This document shows, piece after piece, positions 7,161-14,399 of a DNA stretch of 15,165 bases (positions within the stretch are counted from its first letter, which is position 1; each line of letters opens with the position of its first letter). This DNA comes from Firmicutes bacterium UBA5454 (GTDB taxonomy: Bacteria; Bacillota; Clostridia; Caldicoprobacterales; DTU083), in NCBI GenBank assembly GCA_002426555.1, contig DIQU01000074.1, positions 4,426-19,590 on the forward strand, written 5' to 3'. The position numbers were made by a program, and so were the translations under genes. A model generated the notes under the pieces. That model searched no databases and had not been told where the DNA came from. It worked only from the letters and a program-made list of their open reading frames with translations.

Positions 7161-7343
7161 TTTTTACTATATTTATTAGCATCATATGTTAAACTGAAAC
7201 AAACTATCATTAACTTTTTGTCCGGTTTTACTTTAGAAGGAAACAAAGAAGGAAAATTTGGTTATAAGGTAGAAACAAGTATAATAGGTTTAAATCTTAG
7301 TAAAATTGAAGGCCGTAGCGATGGCCATACCATTAGATATTAA
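7161..7343 (+). pseudogene. Unrecognised open reading fragment, possible gene remnant
   Basis: A frame stays open from just after TAA 7158-7160 to TAA 7341-7343 and gives about 60 codons. The second half looks protein-like, with segments such as GFTLEGNKEGKFGYK and LNLSKIEGRSDGH, while the first half is AT-rich and hydrophobic. There is no ATG or convincing ribosome-binding site; the only likely start is TTG 7218-7220. It lies just upstream of, and in the same direction as, the small lipoprotein gene. It could be the tail of a decayed gene or chance. I do not recognise the family. Apart from this fragment and the promoter elements, the 7007-7387 gap holds nothing I can identify. Confidence 0.3.
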
Positions 7344-7387
7344 AAAGATTATCCATTAAGTATTATGTATCATAGGAGATGATTCTA

Positions 7388-7681
7388 TTGAAAAAGAAAA
7401 TACTGCTGTTAGTGCTCATTTTAGCTATGGTAGTGTTTTTATCCAGTTGTGTTCCTGGAGATGGTAAGAATACTTCTGATAACCCTGCCGGCTTCCTATG
7501 GGGAATATGGCATGGTTGGTTAGCACCTGTTTCATTGATTTTATCCTTGTTCAGAGACAATATCAGAATCTATGAGGTTGCCAATACTGGATTCTGGTAC
7601 GACTTTGGATTCTATATATCCATTATCAGTGGTTTTGGCGGGATATCATTATTTAGAAAAACGAAGAGGAAGAAGAGCTGA
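7388..7681 (+). CDS. Small conserved-looking lipoprotein of unknown function
   Basis: I chose TTG 7388-7390, 9 nt after AGGAG. The ATG at 7379 overlaps that ribosome-binding site and is unlikely. This gives 97 residues. A lipoprotein signal MKKKILLLVLILAMVVFLSSC ends in a LSSC lipobox, with the lipidated Cys at about position 21. The mature part has two hydrophobic segments (about 36-56 and 76-90) and a basic tail RKTKRKKS. The motifs FLWGIWHGWLAP, IYEVANTGFWYDFGFY and SGFGG recall an uncharacterised small membrane protein family seen in diverse bacteria. I know no function. It is the only plus-strand gene between two minus-strand pilin and cyclase genes, so it probably has its own transcript. 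A link with pili is not shown. Confidence 0.75.
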   Translation: MKKKILLLVLILAMVVFLSSCVPGDGKNTSDNPAGFLWGIWHGWLAPVSLILSLFRDNIRIYEVANTGFWYDFGFYISIISGFGGISLFRKTKRKKS

Positions 7682-7740
7682 TATAGCTTTTACCATTGTT
7701 TTGAATGTCACAATCTTATCATCTCTGTCAACTTCTAAGG

Positions 7741-7784
7741 ACACAAAATAAAAGCCAACTCCTTAAATTAAGAAGGAATTGGCT
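7741..7784 (-). terminator. Rho-independent terminator after the small pilin gene
   Basis: On the minus strand AGCCAATTCCTT and AAGGAGTTGGCT form a stem with one internal mismatch around a short AT-rich loop (7784-7753), followed by TTTATTTTGTG. It lies about 100 nt past the pilin stop. On the plus strand the same hairpin follows the lipoprotein gene but lacks a T tract, so it is mainly minus-oriented. Confidence 0.75.
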
Positions 7785-7885
7785 ATCTTAGATTAACAAA
7801 CTTCTCTTATTCAGTATATGGGAACACTTTTTCCTTCAGAATTACTACACCTATATACTCGAATCCTGGTTTAGGTCTTTTAGTT

Positions 7886-8266
7886 TTAAGATTTACCTCC
7901 ACCAGTTACCGTTACTGATCCATCACTTTTTAACGTTACAGAGTAAGCAGAACCTCCTGTCCATGGACTAGCCGGCCAATCATCTACATAATCTGCTGCA
8001 CTATATACACCGCTTCCACCAGAAGCTTCTCCACTTTCATTTGCTGTCCATATAACATTATCCGAAGGTGCACCATGCTCAGCAAGACAAATGTTAGCTG
8101 AACTTCTCAGCATCGATTCATTAGCACTATGGGCTCTTTCTCTTGCCCTTTCTTGTGTTCCTGTAAACCTCGGAATAGCAATCGCAGCCAAAATCCCCAG
8201 TATTGCAATAACAACAATCAGTTCAATAAGAGTAAAACCTTTCCTGCTTTTAATTTTTTTGTTCAT
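7886..8266 (-). CDS. Type IV pilin, major-type (class III prepilin)
   Basis: The ATG start follows GGGAGGAAC. This 126-residue protein has a short basic leader MNKKIKSRKG. Cleavage follows Gly10, then FTLIELIVVIAILGILAAIAIP, with Phe at +1 and the assembly glutamate at +5 (Glu15). An amphipathic helix rich in Arg, Glu and Ala follows to about 62, then a small C-terminal globular part with Gly/Ser-rich segments. Size and sequence are like PilA- or GspG-type structural subunits of clostridia. This could be a major pilin, or the subunit of a related secretion or competence filament. It has its own strong promoter and terminator, so it is a single-gene unit, as expected for an abundant subunit. 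The three large minor-pilin genes nearby may decorate the same filament. Confidence 0.92.
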   Translation of the reverse strand: MNKKIKSRKGFTLIELIVVIAILGILAAIAIPRFTGTQERARERAHSANESMLRSSANICLAEHGAPSDNVIWTANESGEASGGSGVYSAADYVDDWPASPWTGGSAYSVTLKSDGSVTVTGGGKS

Positions 8267-8363
8267 TGTTTTGTTCCTCCCTATAGTTTAGTTTTTGTCG
8301 TTTAAAACTCTTAATATGTAGGTCTTGGTATAAATTATTGATATAGACTACACCACAAAACTA

Positions 8364-8392
8364 ATAATACAACAAATATTATTTCTTGACAA
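8364..8392 (-). promoter_or_regulatory. Promoter of the small pilin gene
   Basis: TTGTCA (8392-8387, 5 of 6) and TATTAT (8369-8364, 5 of 6) on the minus strand are exactly 17 nt apart. Transcription would start near 8357, giving a leader of about 90 nt before the pilin ATG. I see no riboswitch in that leader. Confidence 0.65.
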
Positions 8393-8477
8393 ATATATTT
8401 GCTCTATTAGTTTATACCCATAACATTATCTTCTAGACAAACTTTAGAAAATATTTTGTAGAAAAATCTGCAAATGC

Positions 8478-8506
8478 TTCATCTTATGCATTACTTGTGA
8501 TATAAT
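8478..8506 (+). promoter_or_regulatory. Extended -10 promoter of the sigma factor gene
   Basis: TGATATAAT (8498-8506) is a perfect -10 with an upstream TG extension. The -35 at 17 nt is poor (TTCATC, 8478-8483), which an extended -10 can tolerate. Transcription would start near 8513, about 65 nt before the ATG. Confidence 0.6.
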
Positions 8507-8578
8507 TAATACAGTAATGGAACGATGACTGGTTTTTATATTAATTACACTATACATATTACAACAGGAGGCTTAGTA

Positions 8579-9298
8579 ATGACAGCTCAAACAAAACCAA
8601 GCCCCAAAGAGAACAACCTTGATGAACTGGTTATCCAGTACAAAAAGAACCACAACCCTCTGCTCCTTCATGAAATTGTGGAAAGCAGTAAAGGGCTGAT
8701 CTACTACTTCATCAGGCTTTATGGCGGAGATAGAAACTCCTCTGATTTGTATCAGGAAGGAGTTGAAGGTCTGCTGAAAGCAATAAAAAGATTTGACACA
8801 GAAATCGGTGTCAAATTTTCAACCTATGCCGGTCATTGCATAATGGGCGAGCTGCGTCATTACTTACGTGCTGAATCCTCATACTACAATCCCGGCGTAA
8901 TCAAGGATCTGCAATATCGAGTCGAACAATTCGTTGAGAATAAACTGAAAATAACCGGCGAAGTACCTGATATATCTGAAATATCCAAGGCTTTAAACCT
9001 GAAGGAAGGCGCTGTCATCGAGGTTATGAAAGGCGGTATGGTCAGTTTCGATACTTTGGATATATCCAAGATAAGCAATCAAAATCTGGAGAGCTTCAAG
9101 CTGCCTGTTGAAGATAAACTGGCATTGATACAGGCTGTCAACAAACTCAATGAGCTGCAGAAAAAAGTAATATACATGCTGTTCTTCAGAGATATGACTC
9201 AGGAAGAAGCTGCTGCAAAGCTGGGTATCAACCAACGAAAGGTATCTCGTCTGAAAGAAAAGGGATTGGAAGAATTAAGGAAGGAACTGGATCAATAG
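8579..9298 (+). CDS. Alternative sigma-70 family factor (SigB/SigF/SigG-like)
   Basis: I chose ATG 8579-8581, 7 nt after a perfect AGGAGG, over an in-frame ATG 54 nt upstream that lies close to the transcription start. This gives 239 residues. Region 2 is about 35-97, with SSDLYQEGVEGLLKAIKRFD for core binding and VKFSTYAGHCIMGELRHYLR for -10 recognition and melting. A short region 3 lies about 112-150. Region 4 is about 185-236, with the helix-turn-helix MTQEEAAAKLGINQRKVSRL that reads the -35. There is no region 1.1 or long non-conserved insert. The lay-out matches the SigB/F/G group, used for stress or sporulation-type regulons. No anti-sigma or anti-anti-sigma gene is adjacent on the visible side, so its control is unclear. 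It is divergent from a pilin gene and its 3' end overlaps comM. Confidence 0.85.
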   Translation: MTAQTKPSPKENNLDELVIQYKKNHNPLLLHEIVESSKGLIYYFIRLYGGDRNSSDLYQEGVEGLLKAIKRFDTEIGVKFSTYAGHCIMGELRHYLRAESSYYNPGVIKDLQYRVEQFVENKLKITGEVPDISEISKALNLKEGAVIEVMKGGMVSFDTLDISKISNQNLESFKLPVEDKLALIQAVNKLNELQKKVIYMLFFRDMTQEEAAAKLGINQRKVSRLKEKGLEELRKELDQ

Positions 9299-10824
9299 GA
9301 CCAAAATTGCCTGTCCAGGCTGCGGTATTGAATGGCCTCTGCCAGGTGTTGATCAAGCAGGTTCTCTTCTCCTTCCAGATCCGCTATGGTTCTGGATACC
9401 CGCAGGATACGGTCATAAGCTCTGGCACTCAGAGATAAGGCAGTAAAAGCTTGCTTTATCATTTTCTTCTGGCTCTCAGTGAGCTTGCAATATTTTTCAA
9501 TCTGTTTGGAATTCAATTGTGCATTGCTGTATATGCACTTATTTTTATACCTTTCCAGCTGCTTGCTGCGTGCTTTATCCACCGCTTCCTTCATTTCCCG
9601 GGAAGTTTCTCCCTTACGTCCGCCTGTGAGCTTTTCAAAACTGATGGGTCTAACTTCCAGATGAATGTCAAATCGATCCAACAGGGGTCCGGATATTCGG
9701 TCAAGATAGCGGGAAATCTGAGCTGGTGTACAATGACAGTCGCGGCTGCTGTCTCCATAATAACCGCACGGACAAGGATTCATGCTTCCTACCAGCATGA
9801 ACTTTGAAGGGAAGACGGCTGAACCTTGCACCCTTGAAACGGTAATTTTCCCATCCTCAAGAGGCTGTCTTAAAACTTCCAGCACTTCTCTTTTATACTC
9901 TGGAAGCTCGTCAAGAAAGAGAACACCATTATGTGCCAGGCTGATTTCTCCGGGCTTGGGAACCCTTCCCCCGCCTACCAGTGCTGCAGCGGATGCAGTA
10001 TGATGAGGCGCCCGGAATGGTCTGGTATGGATTAAACCCCGGGCAGTATCCAATTCAGCTGCCGCGCTGTAAATCTTAGTGGTTTCTATAGCTTCTGCGT
10101 AGCTGAGCTCCGGTAAAACAGATGGCAGCCTTTTTGCCAGCATGGTTTTTCCTGTACCGGGGCTTCCAATCATCAGTATATTATGGCTCCCTGCAGCAGC
10201 TATTTTCAATGCCCGTTTTGCTCCTTCCTGACCCTTGACATCGGAATAATCCTCGTAAAGGCTGTCCTCGTTATGTGACTTGAAATCATCTGCAGGCATA
10301 TAGGGGGTTACAGAGCATTCACCATTGAGTGCAGAAACCATATCTTTCAAATTATCGAATGGAAATACCTTCATTCCTTTCACATGGCTGGCTTCCGGTG
10401 CATTGTTAACAGGAAGTATGACATTGTGCTCCGTATCGGAAACAGACAAAAGCATGGGAAGAACACCGCTTACCGGACGGATACTTCCATCAAGAGATAA
10501 CTCGCCTAAAAATAGCGGCTGAAAATCAGAGCTGGCTTTCACCTGATTGGTAGCCATAAGAATCCCCACAGCTATGGCCAGGTCATAGGCAGGTCCTTCC
10601 TTTCGGGTATCCCCCGGTGCCATATTTACAGTAATCCGCTTCATGGGAAAGTCAAAGCCGCTGTTCTTGACAGCAGATCGGACTCTTTCACGGGATTCCT
10701 TGACGGCAGTATCAGCAAGCCCGACGATATCAAAGCCGGGCAGACCACTGGATATGTCTGCTTCTATATCTATAATATAGCCGTTGATACCAAACAGTCC
10801 GGTGCTCTTAACCTTAGCCAGCAT
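9292..10824 (-). CDS. comM: ComM/YifB-type AAA+ ATPase (Mg-chelatase-like)
   Basis: The 510-residue length matches the family. A ChlI/Lon-like N-terminal domain (about 20-140) precedes the AAA+ core. The core has Walker A GSPGTGKT (220-227), Walker B VLFLDE (301-306), sensor-type SMNP (347-350), a CPCG plus CHC cysteine cluster (351-365), probably zinc-binding, and LLDRFD near 380. A C-terminal lid follows (SARAYDRILRVSRTIADLEG). In Gram-negatives ComM acts as a hexameric branch-migration helicase in natural transformation; the clostridial role is not established. The ATG follows AAGGAGG inside rnhB, and the two genes overlap by 11 bp, so translation is probably coupled. Its stop overlaps the convergent sigma gene by 7 bp. 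Confidence 0.92.
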   Translation of the reverse strand: MLAKVKSTGLFGINGYIIDIEADISSGLPGFDIVGLADTAVKESRERVRSAVKNSGFDFPMKRITVNMAPGDTRKEGPAYDLAIAVGILMATNQVKASSDFQPLFLGELSLDGSIRPVSGVLPMLLSVSDTEHNVILPVNNAPEASHVKGMKVFPFDNLKDMVSALNGECSVTPYMPADDFKSHNEDSLYEDYSDVKGQEGAKRALKIAAAGSHNILMIGSPGTGKTMLAKRLPSVLPELSYAEAIETTKIYSAAAELDTARGLIHTRPFRAPHHTASAAALVGGGRVPKPGEISLAHNGVLFLDELPEYKREVLEVLRQPLEDGKITVSRVQGSAVFPSKFMLVGSMNPCPCGYYGDSSRDCHCTPAQISRYLDRISGPLLDRFDIHLEVRPISFEKLTGGRKGETSREMKEAVDKARSKQLERYKNKCIYSNAQLNSKQIEKYCKLTESQKKMIKQAFTALSLSARAYDRILRVSRTIADLEGEENLLDQHLAEAIQYRSLDRQFWSY

Positions 10825-11605
10825 GGGAAATGTCCTCCTTATAAAATTTTTTCAAGAAGCTTTGACGATGAACAGGTGAAAGACCATGTTTTCGTATGGC
10901 TTCAACATGCTCTTCCGTTCCATAGCCTTTATGTTTTTCAAATCCGTATTCCGGATAGATTTTTGCAAACCCTTCCATGATTCTATCACGTGTAACCTTT
11001 GCTGTGATGGAAGCTGCTGCGATGGATTGGGATTTTCCATCTCCGCCGATTAGAGACAGCTGAGGTATTTTAATATTATTAAGACGCATGGCGTCCAATA
11101 AGAGATAATCAGGCGCTTGACTGCAGGCTTTTACTGCTTGTTCCATGGATTCTATGGTTGCCTGATAGATATTTACCTTGTCAATTCGGTTATGATCGAT
11201 TATACCAAAGCCGACTGCTAAAGCCTTTTCCATTATAGTATCAAAGAAATACTCTCTTTTAGCAGGGCTTAGCTTTTTGGAGTCATCTACACCTTCTATC
11301 AATAATTCTTTTGGCAAAACAACACAGGCTGAGACTACAGGACCTGCCAGGGGTCCTCTGCCGGCTTCATCTATGCCGCCCAGGAAAGAATAAGCCTTTG
11401 ACCAGAGCTTTCGTTCATACACCAGCATATATTGTGATTTTTCCTGGATTTTTATTTTATCTTCCTGTTCACGATAGTATCTTTCCAGTAATTTTTGTAT
11501 ACCAATACGACTGTCATCTTTCATGGCAGCCAATAATGAATCCGATATGTTTTCTCGCTGTATTATCTCTTTTACTTCTGAAATGGTTTTGTGCTGTATA
11601 TTCAA
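10814..11605 (-). CDS. rnhB: Ribonuclease HII
   Basis: It cuts RNA in RNA-DNA hybrids and removes single ribonucleotides from DNA. The 263-residue protein starts at TTG 11603-11605, 8 nt after GAGGGGG. An N-terminal extension of about 70 residues, common in Firmicute RnhB, precedes the catalytic domain. GGIDEAGRGPLAGPVV carries the Asp79 and Glu80 pair, then come DDSKKLSPAKRE, LLLDAM (Asp171) and GDGKSQSIAAASITAKVTRDR. The C-terminal HKGYGTEEH segment is also typical. Its leader contains a stem-loop around the ribosome-binding site. It is placed after rbgA and overlaps comM, an order common in Clostridia. Confidence 0.95.
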   Translation of the reverse strand: MNIQHKTISEVKEIIQRENISDSLLAAMKDDSRIGIQKLLERYYREQEDKIKIQEKSQYMLVYERKLWSKAYSFLGGIDEAGRGPLAGPVVSACVVLPKELLIEGVDDSKKLSPAKREYFFDTIMEKALAVGFGIIDHNRIDKVNIYQATIESMEQAVKACSQAPDYLLLDAMRLNNIKIPQLSLIGGDGKSQSIAAASITAKVTRDRIMEGFAKIYPEYGFEKHKGYGTEEHVEAIRKHGLSPVHRQSFLKKFYKEDISHAG

Positions 11606-11638
11606 ACGAATAGCCCCCTCATCCCTTACCTATTCGTT
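11605..11638 (-). promoter_or_regulatory. Stem-loop presenting the rnhB ribosome-binding site
   Basis: On the minus strand AACGAATAG (11638-11630) and CTATTCGTT (11613-11605) form a perfect 9-bp stem. Its 16-nt loop holds the GAGGGGG ribosome-binding site, and the stem ends on the first base of the TTG start codon. An upstream CCCCC (11669-11665) preceded by AATAG (11678-11674) can instead pair with GGGGG-CTATT and hide the site. This may tune rnhB translation. It is untested. Confidence 0.4.
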
Positions 11639-11689
11639 ATTCCTGTTGAATTTCCTTCTTATTTGGGGGACCCCTATTGATTTACTTTT

Positions 11690-12532
11690 TTAAGGTAGTT
11701 CTAATGTAGTACGGCCAATGATGCCGGACTGATACTCATCCAGTACTTGCCTTGCAGCTCTTGAGATGTCCGGAATGCCGCCGGTTTGCAGCCATCCTCT
11801 GTTCAGTGCTATATCTGCAAGCAGTTCATAAGCTCTTTTATCCAGGTTTTCCAGTCGATATCGACTTGTAAGGAGCTGAGGATAAAGCTGTGTCATTTCC
11901 TCCAGGAATCGAACAGCTATTTCTTCCATATCCATGATTTCCTCTCGAATGGAACCGGTATAGGCTAAATGCAGGCCTGTTTTTTCGTCACCCAATTTAG
12001 GCCATAGGAGACCTGGAGTATCCAATAATTCAAAGTAGGGATTTATTTTAACCCATTGTTTTGCTTTGGTAACTCCTGGACGATCGCCGGTCTTTGCTTT
12101 TGCTGAGTCTGATATGGCATTTATCAAAGTAGATTTTCCAACATTGGGAATGCCCACTACCATAGCACGGATAGTTTTGTTTATACCCTTTCGCTGTTTG
12201 ATCTCTTTTTGTTTTTCATCTGCAATAGAAAACAAGGTTTTTTTAAGCTGTTGTATGTCCTTCTTGTTTAGTGAATTTATGGCAGCAACAGTGATGCTTT
12301 GATTTTTATAATAATTCTTCCAAAGCTTGGTTTTCTCGGCATCTGCATAGTCACTTTTGTTTAATACTACAACTCTTATTTTGCTATGGTACATGCCCTG
12401 AAATTCCGGATTGGTGCTGCTATTAGGAATTCTGGCATCCAGCAGCTCAATAACCATGTCCACCAGTTTTAGATTCTCATTCATCATTCGTTTTGCTTTG
12501 GCCATATGACCGGGATACCAGTTGATATTCAA
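11690..12532 (-). CDS. rbgA: Ribosome assembly GTPase RbgA (YlqF)
   Basis: It is a circularly permuted GTPase that acts late in 50S subunit assembly. I prefer TTG 12530-12532 (about 10 nt after AGAGG, giving MNINWYPGHMAKAKRMM). The GTG at 12539-12541 is only 2 nt from that site; starting there would add three residues. The order of GTPase motifs is permuted. G4 NKSD (about 58-61) comes first, then G1 GIPNVGKST (127-135), G2 with PGVT, and G3 DTPG (171-174). NWYPGHMAKA at the N-terminus and the C-terminal ANTAR-like helical part are family features. The length of about 280 is normal. It lies 18 nt after lepB. Confidence 0.95.
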   Translation of the reverse strand: MNINWYPGHMAKAKRMMNENLKLVDMVIELLDARIPNSSTNPEFQGMYHSKIRVVVLNKSDYADAEKTKLWKNYYKNQSITVAAINSLNKKDIQQLKKTLFSIADEKQKEIKQRKGINKTIRAMVVGIPNVGKSTLINAISDSAKAKTGDRPGVTKAKQWVKINPYFELLDTPGLLWPKLGDEKTGLHLAYTGSIREEIMDMEEIAVRFLEEMTQLYPQLLTSRYRLENLDKRAYELLADIALNRGWLQTGGIPDISRAARQVLDEYQSGIIGRTTLELP

Positions 12533-12550
12533 GAATAACACAACCTCTTT

Positions 12551-13138
12551 CTATTTCATTGCTGACAGGCTGTCCAAAGGCCAAATACGCCACATGGCTT
12601 TACCTATCAGATTATCCATGGGGACAAAACCCACATGATAATCTCGACTGTCTTTGCTATGGTTGCGGTTATCACCCAGGACAAAGATTGTGTCTTCCGG
12701 CACGATTTCTTCTGCAAAATCGTTATAGGGAGGTTCTGCTATATAGGGTTCATTCAGAGGTTCATTATTGACATAAACAACACCGTCCTCTATTCTCACC
12801 CTATCTCCCGGAAGACCAATCAAACGCTTTACATAACTTGTCCTGCCGTCTTCCGGTGTTTTGAAAATAACAAGATCCCCGTGACAAGGTTCGCCGATTA
12901 TGTAGCATATTTTATTTACAAATACCCGATCCCCGCCCTCAAGGGTAGGTACCATGGATTCTCCAACTACCAGAATTATTTCAAAAAGGAAAACTCGAAT
13001 AAGCAATGCCAATATTACAGCTGTAACTATTGCCTGAGCCCATTCCTTGATTTCTTTTAAAGGATCCTTCGGTGAATCCTTATCGGAATTATTTACATTT
13101 TTCTTTGCAGCCTCATTGTTGATATCATGTTCTTCCAT
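12551..13138 (-). CDS. lepB: Signal peptidase I
   Basis: It removes signal peptides from exported proteins at the outer face of the membrane. The 195-residue protein has a charged, cytosolic N-terminus, a single membrane helix (about 33-57) and then the catalytic domain. The nucleophile is in GESMVPTLEGGDRV (Ser61), and the general base is in SYVKRLIGLPGD (Lys104). The family box GDNRNHSKDSR lies at 155-165. Single-helix architecture is typical of Gram-positive SipS-type enzymes. Its substrates here would include the thioester adhesin but not the pilins, which need a prepilin peptidase, nor the lipoprotein. It is preceded by a terminator-like hairpin after rplS, so its level may be set separately from the ribosomal gene. 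Confidence 0.95.
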   Translation of the reverse strand: MEEHDINNEAAKKNVNNSDKDSPKDPLKEIKEWAQAIVTAVILALLIRVFLFEIILVVGESMVPTLEGGDRVFVNKICYIIGEPCHGDLVIFKTPEDGRTSYVKRLIGLPGDRVRIEDGVVYVNNEPLNEPYIAEPPYNDFAEEIVPEDTIFVLGDNRNHSKDSRDYHVGFVPMDNLIGKAMWRIWPLDSLSAMK

Positions 13139-13162
13139 GCTGTACCTGCCTTTACTGCTGTA

Positions 13163-13194
13163 GAAAGTAAAATGGGACTGTTGACCAGCCCCAT
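13163..13194 (-). terminator. Terminator-like hairpin between rplS and lepB
   Basis: On the minus strand ATGGGGCTG (13194-13186) and CAGTCCCAT (13180-13172) form a 9-bp stem with one G-U pair and a 5-nt loop, followed by TTTACTTTCT. It starts 7 nt after the rplS stop. The interrupted T tract suggests partial termination, lowering lepB and downstream expression relative to L19. Confidence 0.6.
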
Positions 13195-13201
13195 GGAATC
13201 A

Positions 13202-13552
13202 TTATCTTTTTGTTTGCTTTTCTTTAACCTTGGCAGCCTTACCGATTCTATCGCGCAGGTAATACAGCCTGGCTCTTCGAACTTTACCTCTTCTAACCAC
13301 TTCAACATGATCGATTCTGGGGGAATGAATAGGGAATGTTCTCTCAACCCCTACTCCGTAGGAAAGCCTTCTAACAGTAAAGGTTTCACTGATGCCGCCT
13401 CCGTTTCTTTTAATAATGGTGCCTTCAAAAGCCTGCAGCCTTTCACGAGTTCCCTCAACAACTTTCACAAATACTCTTACGGTATCTCCAATGGAGAATT
13501 CCGGCATATCCTTGCGTAATTGTTCCTTTTCTATCTGTTTAATTATGTTCAT
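13202..13552 (-). CDS. rplS: 50S ribosomal protein L19
   Basis: L19 lies at the 30S-50S interface. The length of 116 residues is standard. Family signatures are FSIGDTVRVFVKVVEGTRERLQAFEG, the segment with SETFTVRRLSYGVGVER, FPIHSPRIDHVEVVRRGKVRRA and a basic C-terminal tail. The ATG follows AAGGAGGT with a 9-nt spacer. It sits between trmD and lepB in the normal order, and the 79-nt gap after trmD carries its own candidate promoter and a structured leader. Confidence 0.97.
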   Translation of the reverse strand: MNIIKQIEKEQLRKDMPEFSIGDTVRVFVKVVEGTRERLQAFEGTIIKRNGGGISETFTVRRLSYGVGVERTFPIHSPRIDHVEVVRRGKVRRARLYYLRDRIGKAAKVKEKQTKR

Positions 13553-13625
13553 CGGTTTTTACCTCCTTCTTCCAAGCGTTCATATCCCGCTGAGGGAAAG
13601 TGGACCGCCCGTAATAACAAGCTAG

Positions 13626-13634
13626 ATTATATCA
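13626..13634 (-). promoter_or_regulatory. Candidate extended -10 promoter for rplS at the end of trmD
   Basis: TGATATAAT on the minus strand begins with the TGA stop codon of trmD. The -35 at 17 nt (TGCGCA) is weak. RNA would begin near 13619. The leader to the rplS ATG contains two competing short stems, TCCC/GGGA and AGCG/CGCT. That might be an L19-type autoregulatory leader, but I cannot match it to a known family. Confidence 0.4.
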
Positions 13635-14399
13635 TATGGGGTTTTCTCTGCGCAATAGCTGTTGGAATGAATCCAATGACTCATTGAGCAAGTCTCTGTC
13701 TTCCTTTGACAATGCACCTTGATCCATTAAATCGGGCCGCTTGCGCAGGGTATTTATTAAACTCTGTTGTTTGCGCCACTTGTCAATTTCCTTATGATTT
13801 CCCGAAAGTAATACCGGGGGAACCTCTTGACCATCATATACTGCCGGTCTGGTGTATTGGGGGTATTCCAGAAGATCTGTGGAGTGGGACTCCTCCAGGA
13901 TGGACTCGGAGCTGCCCAGTACACCGGGGATTAAGCGGGTGACGCAGTCTACCAGCACCATTGCCGGCAGTTCTCCGCCTGTCAGTACATAATCGCCAAT
14001 GGATATTTCCATATCCACATATTTGTCAATGACCCGTTGATCGATGCCTTCATAGTGACCGCATAAAAGAATCAAGGAAGATTCTTTCGATAAAAGCTGC
14101 GCCAGCTCCTGAGTTAACAGCTTCCCCTGGGGGGATAGGAAGATGAGCTTGGGCTTTTCTTCCGGATAAGCTGACAGTACATGCTTTATGCAATCCGATA
14201 GAGGCTGAGGCATCATCACCATTCCGGCACCGCCTCCATAGGGGTAGTCATCTGCCTGCTTGTGCTTGTTTGCAGCAAAGTCTCTGATGTTATGGGTTTG
14301 GATGGATACCAGCTCGTTTTCCACTGCACGTCCCAGAATGCTTGATGTTTTAAAAACCTCAAACATTTCAGGAAAAAGGGTGAGTATGTCAATCTTCAT
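13632..14399 (-). CDS. trmD: tRNA (guanine-37-N1)-methyltransferase TrmD
   Basis: It methylates G37 next to the anticodon using S-adenosylmethionine and so prevents frameshifting. The length of 255 residues is normal. It starts MKIDILTLFPEMF and has DYPYGGGAGMVM, LCGHYEGIDQRV and SIGDYVLTGGELPAMVLVDC, the trefoil-knot SAM site of SPOUT enzymes. RLIPGVLG and an ESHSTDLLEYPQYTRP stretch follow, carrying the catalytic Arg and Asp region. The C-terminal helical domain has GNHKEIDKWRKQQS. The ATG lies within rimM (11-bp overlap) after AAGGA, so the two are translationally coupled. Confidence 0.97.
   Translation of the reverse strand: MKIDILTLFPEMFEVFKTSSILGRAVENELVSIQTHNIRDFAANKHKQADDYPYGGGAGMVMMPQPLSDCIKHVLSAYPEEKPKLIFLSPQGKLLTQELAQLLSKESSLILLCGHYEGIDQRVIDKYVDMEISIGDYVLTGGELPAMVLVDCVTRLIPGVLGSSESILEESHSTDLLEYPQYTRPAVYDGQEVPPVLLSGNHKEIDKWRKQQSLINTLRKRPDLMDQGALSKEDRDLLNESLDSFQQLLRRENPI

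Noticed and set aside
8386..8414. Plus-strand TTGACA in the pilin-sigma gap
   Set aside because: No -10 lies at 16-18 nt; the bases are better explained as the minus-strand -35 of the pilin promoter.
12635..13060. 141-codon plus-strand open frame
   Set aside because: It is antisense to lepB, which has all catalytic motifs; it shows no family features or ribosome-binding site.
13127..13519. 130-codon plus-strand open frame
   Set aside because: It is antisense to rplS and the rplS-lepB gap; the L19 protein on the other strand is unmistakable.
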